From assembly GCA_903859265.1 (NCBI GenBank), contig CAIOLZ010000338.1, positions 1-8,812 of the forward strand: a stretch of 8,812 bases of DNA. The letters are read 5' to 3'. Positions within the stretch are counted from its first letter, which is position 1, and each line of letters opens with the position of its first letter. Position numbers and translations under genes: made by a program. Under the pieces are notes generated by a model that saw only the letters and a list, made by a program, of their open reading frames with translations, had not been told where the DNA came from and did no database searches. Origin of the DNA: an uncultured beta proteobacterium. Lineage in GTDB: Bacteria; Pseudomonadota; Gammaproteobacteria; Burkholderiales; Burkholderiaceae_C. Shown here piece by piece: positions 1 to 6,620 of this stretch.

Positions 1-94
1 ACGCTGCAGTCCTGCCAATCATCTGGGCTGCACGTGTGACCGCACGAAGGAGTCTGCAACCAATGTCAGCTGACGGGTTGGGTGGCGGTGACAT
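1..94 (-). CDS. Possible 5' end of an unidentified gene, cut by window edge
   Basis: A minus-strand ATG at 92-94 opens a frame that stays open to the left window edge. It gives about 31 residues beginning MSPPPNPSADIGCRLLRAV. An in-frame TGA lies two codons upstream of the ATG. A GGAG about 9 nt before the ATG could serve as a ribosome binding site. I recognise no family in this fragment. A competing plus-strand frame is open from position 3 to a TGA at about 155, so coding on either strand is unproven. The fragment lies beyond the terminator of the ribosomal cluster and would be a separate transcription unit. Confidence 0.15.
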   Translation of the reverse strand, partial: MSPPPNPSADIGCRLLRAVTRAAQMIGRTAA

Positions 95-134
95 GATTCA
101 CTGCTCCGAACCGGTCACTCACGTGTGTCCGCAC
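31..134. repeat. Pair of 15-bp near-identical direct repeats
   Basis: CACGTGTGACCGCAC at 31-45 recurs at 120-134 as CACGTGTGTCCGCAC, with one mismatch and 89 bp between starts. Both copies contain the palindromic core CACGTG. The function is unknown; the pair may be chance or a protein-binding site in the unassigned flank of the operon. Confidence 0.3.
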
Positions 135-166
135 CTGGCCCGCAGACGCCTCTGAGTTTCTCGGCT

Positions 167-246
167 ACCTCGTCACATTACCAATGGTCAAACTGTGTGA
201 TTCTAAAATCTGTGACGACACAGACCTCGTCACAAACCTCGTCACA
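167..246. repeat. Cluster of ACCTCGTCACA direct repeats with one inverted copy
   Basis: ACCTCGTCACA occurs three times, at 167-177, 224-234 and 236-246. The last two are tandem with a 12-bp period. An inverted copy of the core, TGTGACGA, lies at 211-218 and forms a perfect 8-bp inverted repeat with TCGTCACA at 227-234 across an 8-nt spacer. The cluster sits immediately beyond the terminator that ends the ribosomal-protein/tRNA unit. Such iterated sites could bind a regulator or a recombinase, or belong to a dispersed intergenic repeat family. Nothing in the window decides between these. Confidence 0.55.
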
Positions 247-277
247 AAACAAAAAAGGCCCACCTGAGTGAGCCTTT
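246..277 (-). terminator. Rho-independent terminator after tRNA-fMet
   Basis: On the minus strand, AAAGGCTCAC (277-268) pairs with GTGGGCCTTT (263-254) through ten base pairs, including one U-G wobble, around the tetraloop TCAG. The T-rich run TTTTTTGTTTT follows at 256-246; its first three T's also belong to the stem. The plus strand lacks a comparable T run after the stem, so the terminator works mainly for the operon strand. It lies 26 nt beyond the tRNA 3' end and is the first clear terminator downstream of secY, which supports rplQ and the tRNA ending one transcription unit. Confidence 0.88.
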
Positions 278-303
278 ACTGTTGCGATTTACCGCGTGCT
301 TAT

Positions 304-380
<77 letters not shown>

Positions 381-398
381 GCAAGCTAGTATTCTACT

Positions 399-797
399 TC
401 ATTCTGCCTTGATCGAGGCGGCTTCATCTGCAGATATTTCTGCTCGGTCCACGAGTTCCACCAAAGCCATTGGTGCGTTATCACCAACGCGGAAGCCCAT
501 CTTCAAAATGCGTGTGTAACCACCCGGACGAGCCTTGAAGCGGGGCCCGAGGTCATTAAAAAGTTTCGTCACGCTGTCGCGATCACGCAAACGATCAAAC
601 GCCAAGCGGCGATTGGCCAACGTAGCTTCTTTCGACAGAGTAATCATGGGTTCAATGACACGGCGCAACTCTTTCGCCTTTGGCACAGTCGTTTTGATAA
701 CTTCGTGCTCGATAAGAGAGTTCATCATGTTGCGCAACATTGCCAGACGGTGTGACGTCGTGCGGTTGAGCTTTCTTAATCCATATCCATGGCGCAT
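399..797 (-). CDS. rplQ: 50S ribosomal protein L17 (bL17)
   Basis: Encodes bL17, a 132-residue protein of the large ribosomal subunit near the exit-tunnel side, specific to bacteria and their organelles. The N-terminus MRHGYGLRKLNRTTSHRLAM is the typical family signature. It is followed by the conserved LIEHEVIKTTVPKAKELRRVIEPMI helix region (about residues 28-54) and the GGYTRILKMGFRVGDNAPMA segment (about 92-111). E. coli L17 has 127 residues, so the length is normal; the extra residues are in an acidic, alanine-rich C-terminal tail. The start is supported by GAAGGAA shortly upstream of the ATG. It is the last protein gene of the alpha operon, 80 nt after rpoA, the same order as in E. coli. 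The tRNA-fMet follows at once. Confidence 0.98.
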   Translation of the reverse strand: MRHGYGLRKLNRTTSHRLAMLRNMMNSLIEHEVIKTTVPKAKELRRVIEPMITLSKEATLANRRLAFDRLRDRDSVTKLFNDLGPRFKARPGGYTRILKMGFRVGDNAPMALVELVDRAEISADEAASIKAE

Positions 798-877
798 AGT
801 AATTCCTTCAATGTTTTATCGGTCAGCCGTATCAGGTACTGACCAGGGCGCGTTTTCCGCTAAGCGGCTTCTCTAAC

Positions 878-1867
878 TTAACGTTTTTCCAGTGCGGAAG
901 GTGGCCAGCTTTCCAGCTTCATTCCCAAAGTCAAGCCTCTGGAAGCCAGCACTTCCTTGATTTCGTTCAAGGATTTGCGACCCAGGTTGGGGGTCTTCAA
1001 CAACTCGTTTTCAGTGCGTTGGATCAAATCACCGATGTAATAAATATTTTCCGCCTTCAGGCAGTTTGCAGAGCGCACAGTTAGTTCCAACTCGTCCACG
1101 GGGCGGAGCAAAATCGGATCAAACTGGGTGTTACCGCGAGGAGCGGGTGCATCGAATGCTGCCAACTCACTACCTTCTAGTTGCGCAAACACGGCCAACT
1201 GTTCTACCAATATTTTTGCGGAAGAGCGCACTGCGTCTTCTGCCGAAACAGCGCCATTGGTTTCGATTTCAACAACCAGCTTGTCCAGGTCGGTACGCTG
1301 CTCCACGCGGGCACTCTCGACGGTATAGCTCACGCGCTTGACCGGCGAAAAGGAAGCGTCGAGAACAATACGGCCGATCGACTTGTTCGGCTCATCCGCA
1401 TGGCGGCGCATGGATCCCGGAACATAACCACGGCCCTTTTCAACCTTGATTTGCATGTCCAACTTACCGCCGTGCGACAAGTGGGCAATCACATGGCCGG
1501 GGTTGATGATCTCAACATCGTGCGGCGTCTGAATATCCGCAGCCGTAACGAGCCCTTCCGAATCCTTGCGAAGGCTGAGCGTGACTTCCTCACGGTTGTG
1601 AAGCTTGAACACCACACCCTTAAGGTTCAGAAGAATATTGACGACATCTTCCTGAACACCGTCAATTGAGGAGTACTCATGGAGTACGCCTGCAATCGTT
1701 ACTTCGGTTGCAGCAAAGCCAGGCATGGACGACAACAGGACCCGGCGCAAGGCATTACCCAGAGTGTGGCCGTAACCGCGTTCAAACGGCTCCAAAGAAA
1801 CTTTGGCGCGGTTCACGCCCAATTGCTCGACGCTAATAGATTTCGGTTTCAGCAAACTGTTCTGCAT
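878..1867 (-). CDS. rpoA: DNA-directed RNA polymerase subunit alpha
   Basis: Encodes the 329-residue alpha subunit, whose dimer nucleates assembly of RNA polymerase. The N-terminal domain (about 1-230) contains the dimerisation segment GHTLGNALRRVLLSSMPG (33-50). After a linker at about 235-250, the C-terminal domain (about 251-320) binds UP-element DNA and activators. Arg265 and Asn268 in the TVRSANCLKAE motif, and Gly296, Lys298 and Ser299 in the second helix-hairpin, fall at the same numbers as the DNA-contacting residues in E. coli alpha. Length equals that of E. coli alpha. AGAGGAAG five bases before the ATG supports the start. The gene lies between rpsD (111-nt spacer) and rplQ (80-nt spacer), the classical alpha-operon position that ties polymerase synthesis to ribosome synthesis. 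Confidence 0.99.
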   Translation of the reverse strand: MQNSLLKPKSISVEQLGVNRAKVSLEPFERGYGHTLGNALRRVLLSSMPGFAATEVTIAGVLHEYSSIDGVQEDVVNILLNLKGVVFKLHNREEVTLSLRKDSEGLVTAADIQTPHDVEIINPGHVIAHLSHGGKLDMQIKVEKGRGYVPGSMRRHADEPNKSIGRIVLDASFSPVKRVSYTVESARVEQRTDLDKLVVEIETNGAVSAEDAVRSSAKILVEQLAVFAQLEGSELAAFDAPAPRGNTQFDPILLRPVDELELTVRSANCLKAENIYYIGDLIQRTENELLKTPNLGRKSLNEIKEVLASRGLTLGMKLESWPPSALEKR

Positions 1868-1978
1868 GCAGACTTCCTCTCAATACCCCCGATTCGTTAC
1901 GTCGGTAAGGCTGGTGAAGCACCCCGCCGGCAGTGACCTGCAAACGGGGAACGGGTCTTTAAATAAAATACAAACGGA

Positions 1979-2602
1979 TTAACGTGAGTACAACTCGACG
2001 ATCAACGACTCGTTGATGTCAGCGCCGAACTGATCACGGTCTGGGACGGATTTGAACGTACCCTCGGCTTTTTCCACGTTGACTTCAACCCATGAAGGCA
2101 TGCCAACCTGTTGCGCCAACTGCAACGCTTCCACGACACGGTTTTGCTTCTTGGATTTGTCGCGCAATGCAACAACATCACCCGACTTGACCATGTACGA
2201 GGGAATATTCACGGAGTGACCATTCACCACGATAGCTTTATGCGAGACCAGTTGGCGCGCTTCTGCTCGTGTGGATCCAAAACCCATGCGGTAAACAACG
2301 TTGTCCAAACGCGATTCCAACAACAAAAGCAGATTGGAGCCTGTATTGCCCTTGCGGCGATCAGCCTCTTCGAAGTAACGGCGGAACTGACGCTCCAAAA
2401 TACCGTACATACGCTTTACTTTTTGCTTCTCCCGGAGCTGCAAACCGTAGTCCGAAGTACGCGCACCGGATGTGCGACCGTGCTGACCGGGCTTGGAATC
2501 AAATTTGGCCTTGTCTCCGATTGCGCGACGTGCGCTTTTCAAAAACAGGTCAGTGCCTTCACGGCGTGATAGTTTGGCCTTGGGGCCTAGATAGCGTGCC
2601 AC
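1979..2602 (-). CDS. rpsD: 30S ribosomal protein S4 (uS4)
   Basis: Encodes uS4, 207 residues, a primary binder of 16S rRNA that nucleates small-subunit assembly and, in E. coli, represses its own operon. The N-terminus MARYLGPKAKLSRREGTDLF is family-typical. The S4 RNA-binding fold spans roughly 97-160 and includes ESRLDNVVYRMGFGSTRAEA and QLVSHKAIVVNG. There is no cysteine, so the zinc-binding N-terminus of some S4 proteins is absent. The start codon is GTG, supported by AAGGA seven bases upstream and by exact agreement with the expected N-terminus. It lies 82 nt after rpsK, a spacer with a hairpin, and 111 nt before rpoA. Confidence 0.98.
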   Translation of the reverse strand: MARYLGPKAKLSRREGTDLFLKSARRAIGDKAKFDSKPGQHGRTSGARTSDYGLQLREKQKVKRMYGILERQFRRYFEEADRRKGNTGSNLLLLLESRLDNVVYRMGFGSTRAEARQLVSHKAIVVNGHSVNIPSYMVKSGDVVALRDKSKKQNRVVEALQLAQQVGMPSWVEVNVEKAEGTFKSVPDRDQFGADINESLIVELYSR

Positions 2603-2645
2603 TTGAACTTCCTTTTATGTCATCTACTGCGCGTAAAGCACAGGA

Positions 2646-2667
2646 GCCAGCAACGCATGCCGCTGGC
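2646..2667 (-). other. Hairpin in the rpsK-rpsD spacer
   Basis: On the minus strand GCCAGC (2667-2662) pairs with GCTGGC (2651-2646). Two G-U pairs and one C-G pair extend this to a nine-pair stem with loop ATGC. On the plus strand the two wobble positions become A-C mismatches, so the structure favours the operon transcript. No U run follows, so it is not an intrinsic terminator. It ends 43 nt before the rpsD GTG. A role in mRNA processing, stability or S4 translation is possible but only inferred. Confidence 0.4.
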
Positions 2668-2684
2668 GGTGGGCTTGTTGATAA

Positions 2685-3089
2685 TTAAATACGGCGACGT
2701 TTTTGAGGACGGCAACCGTTGTGCGGAACTGGCGTAACGTCAGCGATCATGTTGATGCGAATTCCAAGCGCAGCAAGCGCGCGCACAGATGATTCACGAC
2801 CTGGGCCCGGGCCCTTGATCTCCACGTCAAGATTCTTGATACCTTGCTCAAGTGCAGCACGGCCAGCCACTTCCGATGCGACTTGCGCCGCAAACGGGGT
2901 GGACTTGCGTGAGCCCTTGAAACCTTGTCCACCCGATGAGGCCCAGGACAACGCATTGCCCTGACGGTCTGTGATCGTGATGATGGTATTGTTAAAAGAC
3001 GCATGCACGTGGGCAATACCGTCTGCAACATTCTTACGGACTTTTTTGCGAACGCGCTGCGCAGCGCTATTTGCGGGAGCTTTAGCCAT
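2685..3089 (-). CDS. rpsK: 30S ribosomal protein S11 (uS11)
   Basis: Encodes uS11, 134 residues, located on the platform of the small subunit, where it contacts the mRNA exit region and S18/S21. Recognisable parts are the basic N-terminus with RVRKKVRKNVADGIAHVHAS, the SFNNTIITITDRQGNALSW strand region (31-49), the GPGPGRES turn (93-100) and the C-terminal VTPVPHNGCRPQKRRR. The Asn124-Gly125 pair in PHNGC corresponds to the site that is an isoaspartate in E. coli S11, so the same modification is plausible. The gene follows rpsM by 14 nt and has GGGA upstream of an ATG start. Length is close to the E. coli protein (129). Confidence 0.98.
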   Translation of the reverse strand: MAKAPANSAAQRVRKKVRKNVADGIAHVHASFNNTIITITDRQGNALSWASSGGQGFKGSRKSTPFAAQVASEVAGRAALEQGIKNLDVEIKGPGPGRESSVRALAALGIRINMIADVTPVPHNGCRPQKRRRI

Positions 3090-3103
3090 GGTGGTTTATC
3101 CCT

Positions 3104-3469
3104 TTATTTCTTCAAAGACGCAGCTGCCTTGCGAGGGCCTTTGCGTGTACGTGCATTTGTGCGGGTACGCTGACCACGCATGGGCAATCCACGGCGATGA
3201 CGGAATCCGCGGTAGCAACCGATGTCCATCAAACGCTTGATGTTCATGGTTGTTTCGCGCCGCAAGTCACCTTCAATAGTGAACTGCGCGATTTGGTCGC
3301 GAATTTTTTCCAAATCACCGTCGGTTAAATCTTTAACCTTTTTGGAATATGCAATGCCACAAGCTTCGCAAATTTTGCGTGCCCGAGTGCGTCCGATTCC
3401 AAAAATAGCGGTGAGGCCAATCTCAGAATGCTGTTGCGGCGGAATATTGATGCCAGCGATACGTGCCAT
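3104..3469 (-). CDS. rpsM: 30S ribosomal protein S13 (uS13)
   Basis: Encodes uS13, 121 residues, in the head of the small subunit, where it bridges to the large subunit and contacts P-site tRNA through its basic tail. The sequence opens MARIAGINIPPQQHSEIGLT and contains the helix-turn-helix segment AIFGIGRTRARKICEACGI (21-39). It then has DLRRETTMNIKRLMDIGCYRG and RHRRGLPMRGQRTRTNARTRKG, and ends in a lysine-rich tail. GAGGACGAAA precedes the ATG. The gene starts 24 nt after rpmJ and heads the alpha operon as in E. coli. That spacer is too short for the S4-binding pseudoknot leader known upstream of E. coli rpsM, so feedback by S4 would need another site. Confidence 0.98.
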   Translation of the reverse strand: MARIAGINIPPQQHSEIGLTAIFGIGRTRARKICEACGIAYSKKVKDLTDGDLEKIRDQIAQFTIEGDLRRETTMNIKRLMDIGCYRGFRHRRGLPMRGQRTRTNARTRKGPRKAAASLKK

Positions 3470-3493
3470 TTTCGTCCTCTAAAACTCTTGCAA

Positions 3494-3607
3494 TTAACCC
3501 TGGCGCTGCTTGTGACGCGGATCTGTACAGATCACACGCACAACGCCCTTGCGTCGGATGATTTTGCAGTTGCGGCAAATTTTCTTGACCGAAGCCGAAA
3601 CTTTCAT
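3494..3607 (-). CDS. rpmJ: 50S ribosomal protein L36 (bL36)
   Basis: A 37-residue protein beginning MKVSASVKKICRNCKIIRR. It has the zinc-ribbon ligands Cys11, Cys14, Cys27 and His32 and ends in RHKQRQG. This is the C+ (zinc-binding) form of bL36, a small protein of the large subunit near the peptidyl-transferase base. All four ligands are present, so no zinc-free paralogue is implied. AGGAGAGAAG lies directly before the ATG. The gene follows secY after 124 nt and precedes rpsM by 24 nt. In many other betaproteobacteria infA lies between secY and rpmJ; here it does not. Confidence 0.97.
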   Translation of the reverse strand: MKVSASVKKICRNCKIIRRKGVVRVICTDPRHKQRQG

Positions 3608-3731
3608 ACTTCTCTCCTAAAACTCTTCGCCTTGTTCCGACTTTGATTCGCGCGGAACCTGCGATTTTACTAAAACAATCCGACAAGCCTGCTTATTTCA
3701 AAAGCCGACCTGCACCAAACTAGGCTGCGTC

Positions 3732-5042
3732 CTACGACGATTTGAAATTTGCCTTTTTCAGCAAAGATTCATATTGCTGAGACATCAGGTAGTTTTGTAC
3801 CTGGGCCATAAAATCCATCGTTACCACAACAATAATCAGCAAAGACGTACCACCAAAATAAAACGGAACGTTGTATTTCAGAATCAAAAATTCAGGCAGC
3901 AAACAAACAAACGTTATGTAAATTGCGCCAGCCAATGTCAGTCGCAACAAAATTTTGTCGATGTACTTGGCAGTTTGGTCACCTGGGCGGATACCCGGAA
4001 TAAACGCACCGCTTTTTTTCAGGTTATCGGCTGTCTCACGGCTGTTAAACACCAGCGCAGTGTAGAAAAAGCAGAAAAATATGATCGCGCCTGTGTACAG
4101 CATGACATAGACCGGTTGCCCCGGGCTCAGGGTGCTAGATATGTCCTTCAGCCACCGCATTGAACCACCGGTACTAAACCAATTTGCCACTGTTGCCGGC
4201 AACAAAATAATCGACGACGCAAAAATCGGCGGGATGACCCCGGCCATATTGAGCTTCAGCGGCAAGTGCGAAGACTGGCCACCATACACCTTGTTACCGA
4301 CTTGGCGACGGGCGTAATTCACCAAAATCTTGCGCTGGCCACGTTCCACGAATACCACGAAAAATGTTACCGCACCGATCAGCACCACCACGATGAGCGC
4401 CACAATGATGCTCATCGCACCAGTGCGCACCAGTTCCAGCAGTCCGCCGATTGCATTTGGTAAACCTGCTGCAATGCCACCGAAAATCAATATCGAAATA
4501 CCGTTACCTAACCCACGCTCGGTGATCTGCTCACCAAGCCACATCAGGAACATAGTGCCAGCGGTCAAAGTGACTACCGACGTCATCCGAAATGCAAAAC
4601 CCGGTGCAATGACCAGCCCAGCCGAAGATTCCAGTGCGATCGCAATACCGAGTGACTGAAACAGGGCCAAGCCCAGCGTTCCGTACCGCGTGTACTGCGT
4701 AATCTTGCGCCGACCACCCTCGCCCTCTTTTTTGAGCTGCTCCAGTGCCGGCAGTACATAAGTCATCAACTGCATGATGATCGATGCCGAGATGTACGGC
4801 ATGATTCCGAGGGCAAATATCGTGAACCGCGATAGCGCGCCACCAGAAAACATATTGAACAAGCTCAATATGCCACCCTGCTGACCCTTGAACAGTTGCT
4901 GCAATTGCGTAGGATCAATGCCAGGCACGGGGATATGCGCACCAATTCGGTACACCACCAATGCGAGCAGCAAGAAGACAAGCCGGCGACGCAAGTCGCC
5001 AAACTTCCCGCTCTTTGCTATTTGATCTGCGCTTGTAGCCAC
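3732..5042 (-). CDS. secY: Protein translocase subunit SecY
   Basis: Encodes the pore subunit of the SecYEG translocon in the inner membrane, which exports or inserts proteins with SecA or the ribosome. The product is 436 residues with about ten membrane segments. TM1 is at about 20-36 and is followed by HIPVPGID. The plug region is FNMFSGGALSRFTIFALGI (about 62-80), then TM2 with PYISASIIMQLM. The large cytosolic loop around VERGQRKILVNYARRQVG (232-249) and the loop IRPGDQTAKYIDKILLRLTL (351-370) contact SecA and ribosome. I chose GTG at 5042 because residues after it (ATSADQIAKSGKFGDLRRRL) match the family N-terminus. An upstream ATG at 5093 would add 17 untypical residues and overlap rplO by 29 nt. 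The Shine-Dalgarno is weak (AAAAAGA), which suggests coupling to rplO 22 nt upstream. Confidence 0.97.
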   Translation of the reverse strand: MATSADQIAKSGKFGDLRRRLVFLLLALVVYRIGAHIPVPGIDPTQLQQLFKGQQGGILSLFNMFSGGALSRFTIFALGIMPYISASIIMQLMTYVLPALEQLKKEGEGGRRKITQYTRYGTLGLALFQSLGIAIALESSAGLVIAPGFAFRMTSVVTLTAGTMFLMWLGEQITERGLGNGISILIFGGIAAGLPNAIGGLLELVRTGAMSIIVALIVVVLIGAVTFFVVFVERGQRKILVNYARRQVGNKVYGGQSSHLPLKLNMAGVIPPIFASSIILLPATVANWFSTGGSMRWLKDISSTLSPGQPVYVMLYTGAIIFFCFFYTALVFNSRETADNLKKSGAFIPGIRPGDQTAKYIDKILLRLTLAGAIYITFVCLLPEFLILKYNVPFYFGGTSLLIIVVVTMDFMAQVQNYLMSQQYESLLKKANFKSS

Positions 5043-5064
5043 GTATAGTCTTTTTCGGTTTAAC

Positions 5065-5496
5065 TCAGGAAAGCGATCCGCCGGCAGCTTCAATGGCAGC
5101 TTTTGCAGCTGCTGTCGCGCCGATACCGCTCAATTTCACCGCTTTGGTAATCGCACCAGTGTTGATCACCTTGACCACTTTGGCCAACTCACCCACAGCT
5201 CCGGCCTGCTTCAATACAACCAGATTTACTTCCGACAGACCCATTGCATCGAGCGCACCCAGCGTAATCTCAGCGTTGTACTTCAGCAGTTGAGATTTAA
5301 AACCACGCTTAGGAAGACGGCGATGCATTGGCATCTGCCCACCTTCGAACCCGACTTTGTGGTAGCCGCCGGCACGAGACTTCTGTCCCTTGTGACCGCG
5401 ACCTGCCGTTTTACCAAGACCTGATCCGATTCCGCGGCCTACGCGACGCTTGGCGTGCTTTGCACCCGCAGCGGGTTTGATGTCATTCAATTCCAT
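5065..5496 (-). CDS. rplO: 50S ribosomal protein L15 (uL15)
   Basis: Encodes uL15, 143 residues (E. coli 144), a late-assembly protein of the large subunit with a long basic N-terminal extension threading into 23S rRNA. The sequence shows MELNDIKPAAGAKHAKRRVG, the glycine-rich RGIGSGLGKTAGRGHKGQKS (21-40), RAGGYHKVGFEGGQMPMHRR (41-60) and LPKRGFK. A globular C-terminal domain follows, ending AAIEAAGGS. TTAGGAGAG precedes the ATG. It sits 10 nt after rpmD and 22 nt before the chosen secY start, the standard spc-operon arrangement. Confidence 0.98.
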   Translation of the reverse strand: MELNDIKPAAGAKHAKRRVGRGIGSGLGKTAGRGHKGQKSRAGGYHKVGFEGGQMPMHRRLPKRGFKSQLLKYNAEITLGALDAMGLSEVNLVVLKQAGAVGELAKVVKVINTGAITKAVKLSGIGATAAAKAAIEAAGGSLS

Positions 5497-5506
5497 ATAT
5501 CTCTCC

Positions 5507-5689
5507 TTAGAGAACTTTCACAAGATAACTAATCTTGTTAATCATTCCGCGCACTGCCGGCGTGTCCTGGAGCTCGCTTTGGCTGCCCATCTTGCGCAAG
5601 CCAAGTCCGCGAACGGTGGCCCGGTGCGACTCTTTGCAGCCAATCGGGCTACGCACCAATTGAACTTTTACAGTAGGTTGTGTTGTCAT
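5507..5689 (-). CDS. rpmD: 50S ribosomal protein L30 (uL30)
   Basis: Encodes uL30, 60 residues (E. coli 59), a small protein of the large subunit. The family pattern is clear: VKVQLVRSPIGCKESHRATV (8-27), then GLGLRKMGSQSELQDTPAVR and the closing GMINKISYLVKV. GAGG a few bases before the ATG supports the start. The gene lies between rpsE (12 nt) and rplO (10 nt), its conserved place in the spc operon. Confidence 0.97.
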   Translation of the reverse strand: MTTQPTVKVQLVRSPIGCKESHRATVRGLGLRKMGSQSELQDTPAVRGMINKISYLVKVL

Positions 5690-5701
5690 ATTGGGCCTCG
5701 T

Positions 5702-6226
5702 TCAAGAGAACAGTTCTTCAACTGTCTTGCCACGCTTCGCTGCGACAGCTGCAGGCGTTGTGGACACAGAAAGCGCGTCCAGCGTTGCGCGGACCATGTT
5801 GTAAGGATTGGTAGAACCATGGCTCTTGGCCACGATGTCTGTAATACCAACCACTTCAAACACAGCGCGCATAGGACCACCAGCGATAATGCCAGTTCCC
5901 TTGGGAGCCGGCGCCATCATCACGCTTGCTGCGCCATGGTGACCCATCACTTTGTGGTGAATGGTTCCGTTTTTCAGGGAAACTTTGAGCATGTTGCGAC
6001 GGGCTTCTTCCATCGCTTTTTGCACAGCAGCCGGCACTTCTTTCGACTTGCCTTTGCCCATGCCGATGCTGCCATCGCCGTCACCAACCACGGTCAAGGC
6101 CGCGAAACCGAGAATACGACCGCCCTTAACCACCTTGGTTACACGGTTGATCGCAATCATTTTTTCGCGCAAACCGTCTTCCGGACCGTCTGCCTTACCC
6201 TGCATTTTTGCTTGTACTTTAGCCAT
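5702..6226 (-). CDS. rpsE: 30S ribosomal protein S5 (uS5)
   Basis: Encodes uS5, 174 residues (E. coli 167), at the mRNA entry side of the small subunit, important for decoding accuracy and mRNA unwinding. The N-terminal double-stranded-RNA-binding-like domain includes REKMIAINRVTKVVKGGRIL (20-39) and FAALTVVGDGDGSIGMGKGK. The VKGGR loop is where spectinomycin-resistance changes arise in other bacteria; here it looks wild type. The C-terminal domain carries KGTGIIAGGPMRAVFEVVGI, STNPYNMVRATLDAL and AAKRGKTVEEL. The slightly longer N-terminus (MAKVQAKMQGKADGPEDG) accounts for the extra length. It starts 17 nt after rplR. Confidence 0.98.
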   Translation of the reverse strand: MAKVQAKMQGKADGPEDGLREKMIAINRVTKVVKGGRILGFAALTVVGDGDGSIGMGKGKSKEVPAAVQKAMEEARRNMLKVSLKNGTIHHKVMGHHGAASVMMAPAPKGTGIIAGGPMRAVFEVVGITDIVAKSHGSTNPYNMVRATLDALSVSTTPAAVAAKRGKTVEELFS

Positions 6227-6243
6227 CTTTATTTCCGATCTGC

Positions 6244-6609
6244 TTAGAACTGCAAGCCAGCTTCACGCGCGGCATCCGCCAGCGCCTTGACCCGGCCGTG
6301 GTACGCAAAACCTGCGCGGTCAAATGCCACTTTCTCGACACCGGCTGCCTTGGCCTTTTCAGCGACACGCTTGCCGATGATTTGGGCCGCAGCAACGTTG
6401 CCACCTTTACCGGCGGCACCCAGTGCCTTGCGGATATCGGCTTCTGCGGTCGATGCAGATGCAATAACTTTGCCGCCATCGCCAGAAATAACGCTGGCGT
6501 AAATGTGCGAATTGGTGCGGTTGACAGTCAAGCGCGCGATGCCTTGGGAGGCAATGCGGATTCGCGTTTGACGCGCCCTGCGAAGACGTTGCTCTTTTTT
6601 GGTCAACAT
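6244..6609 (-). CDS. rplR: 50S ribosomal protein L18 (uL18)
   Basis: Encodes uL18, 121 residues (E. coli 117), which binds 5S rRNA and with L5 anchors the 5S particle in the central protuberance. The basic N-terminus MLTKKEQRLRRARQTRIRI is followed by RLTVNRTNSHIYASVIS (26-42), the AAAQIIGKRVAEKAKAAGV helix and the C-terminal FDRAGFAYHGRVKALADAAR motif that contacts 5S rRNA. AAGGAAC upstream supports the ATG. It follows rplF by 11 nt. Confidence 0.98.
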   Translation of the reverse strand: MLTKKEQRLRRARQTRIRIASQGIARLTVNRTNSHIYASVISGDGGKVIASASTAEADIRKALGAAGKGGNVAAAQIIGKRVAEKAKAAGVEKVAFDRAGFAYHGRVKALADAAREAGLQF

Positions 6610-6620
6610 GTTGCAGTTCC

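Noticed and set aside
205..240. CRP-type operator suggested by TGTGA and TCACA half-sites
   Set aside because: The half-sites at 211 and 230 are about 14 nt apart rather than the 6 nt of a CRP site, and no promoter or identified gene is adjacent.
167..246. CRISPR array
   Set aside because: Repeats are only 11-12 bp, spacing is irregular and one copy is inverted.
381..420. Dedicated tRNA-fMet promoter using TAGAAT at 396-391
   Set aside because: No -35-like hexamer is found 16-18 nt upstream; the hexamer alone is not enough to claim a promoter.
3732..5093. Longer secY starting at ATG 5093
   Set aside because: The extra 17 residues are atypical for SecY and the start would lie inside rplO; GTG 5042 gives the family N-terminus.
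5450..6247. Plus-strand open frame of 265 codons across rplO, rpmD and rpsE
   Set aside because: It lies opposite three unmistakable ribosomal genes, has a low-complexity His/Arg-rich translation and no ribosome binding site; it is a shadow of their codon pattern.
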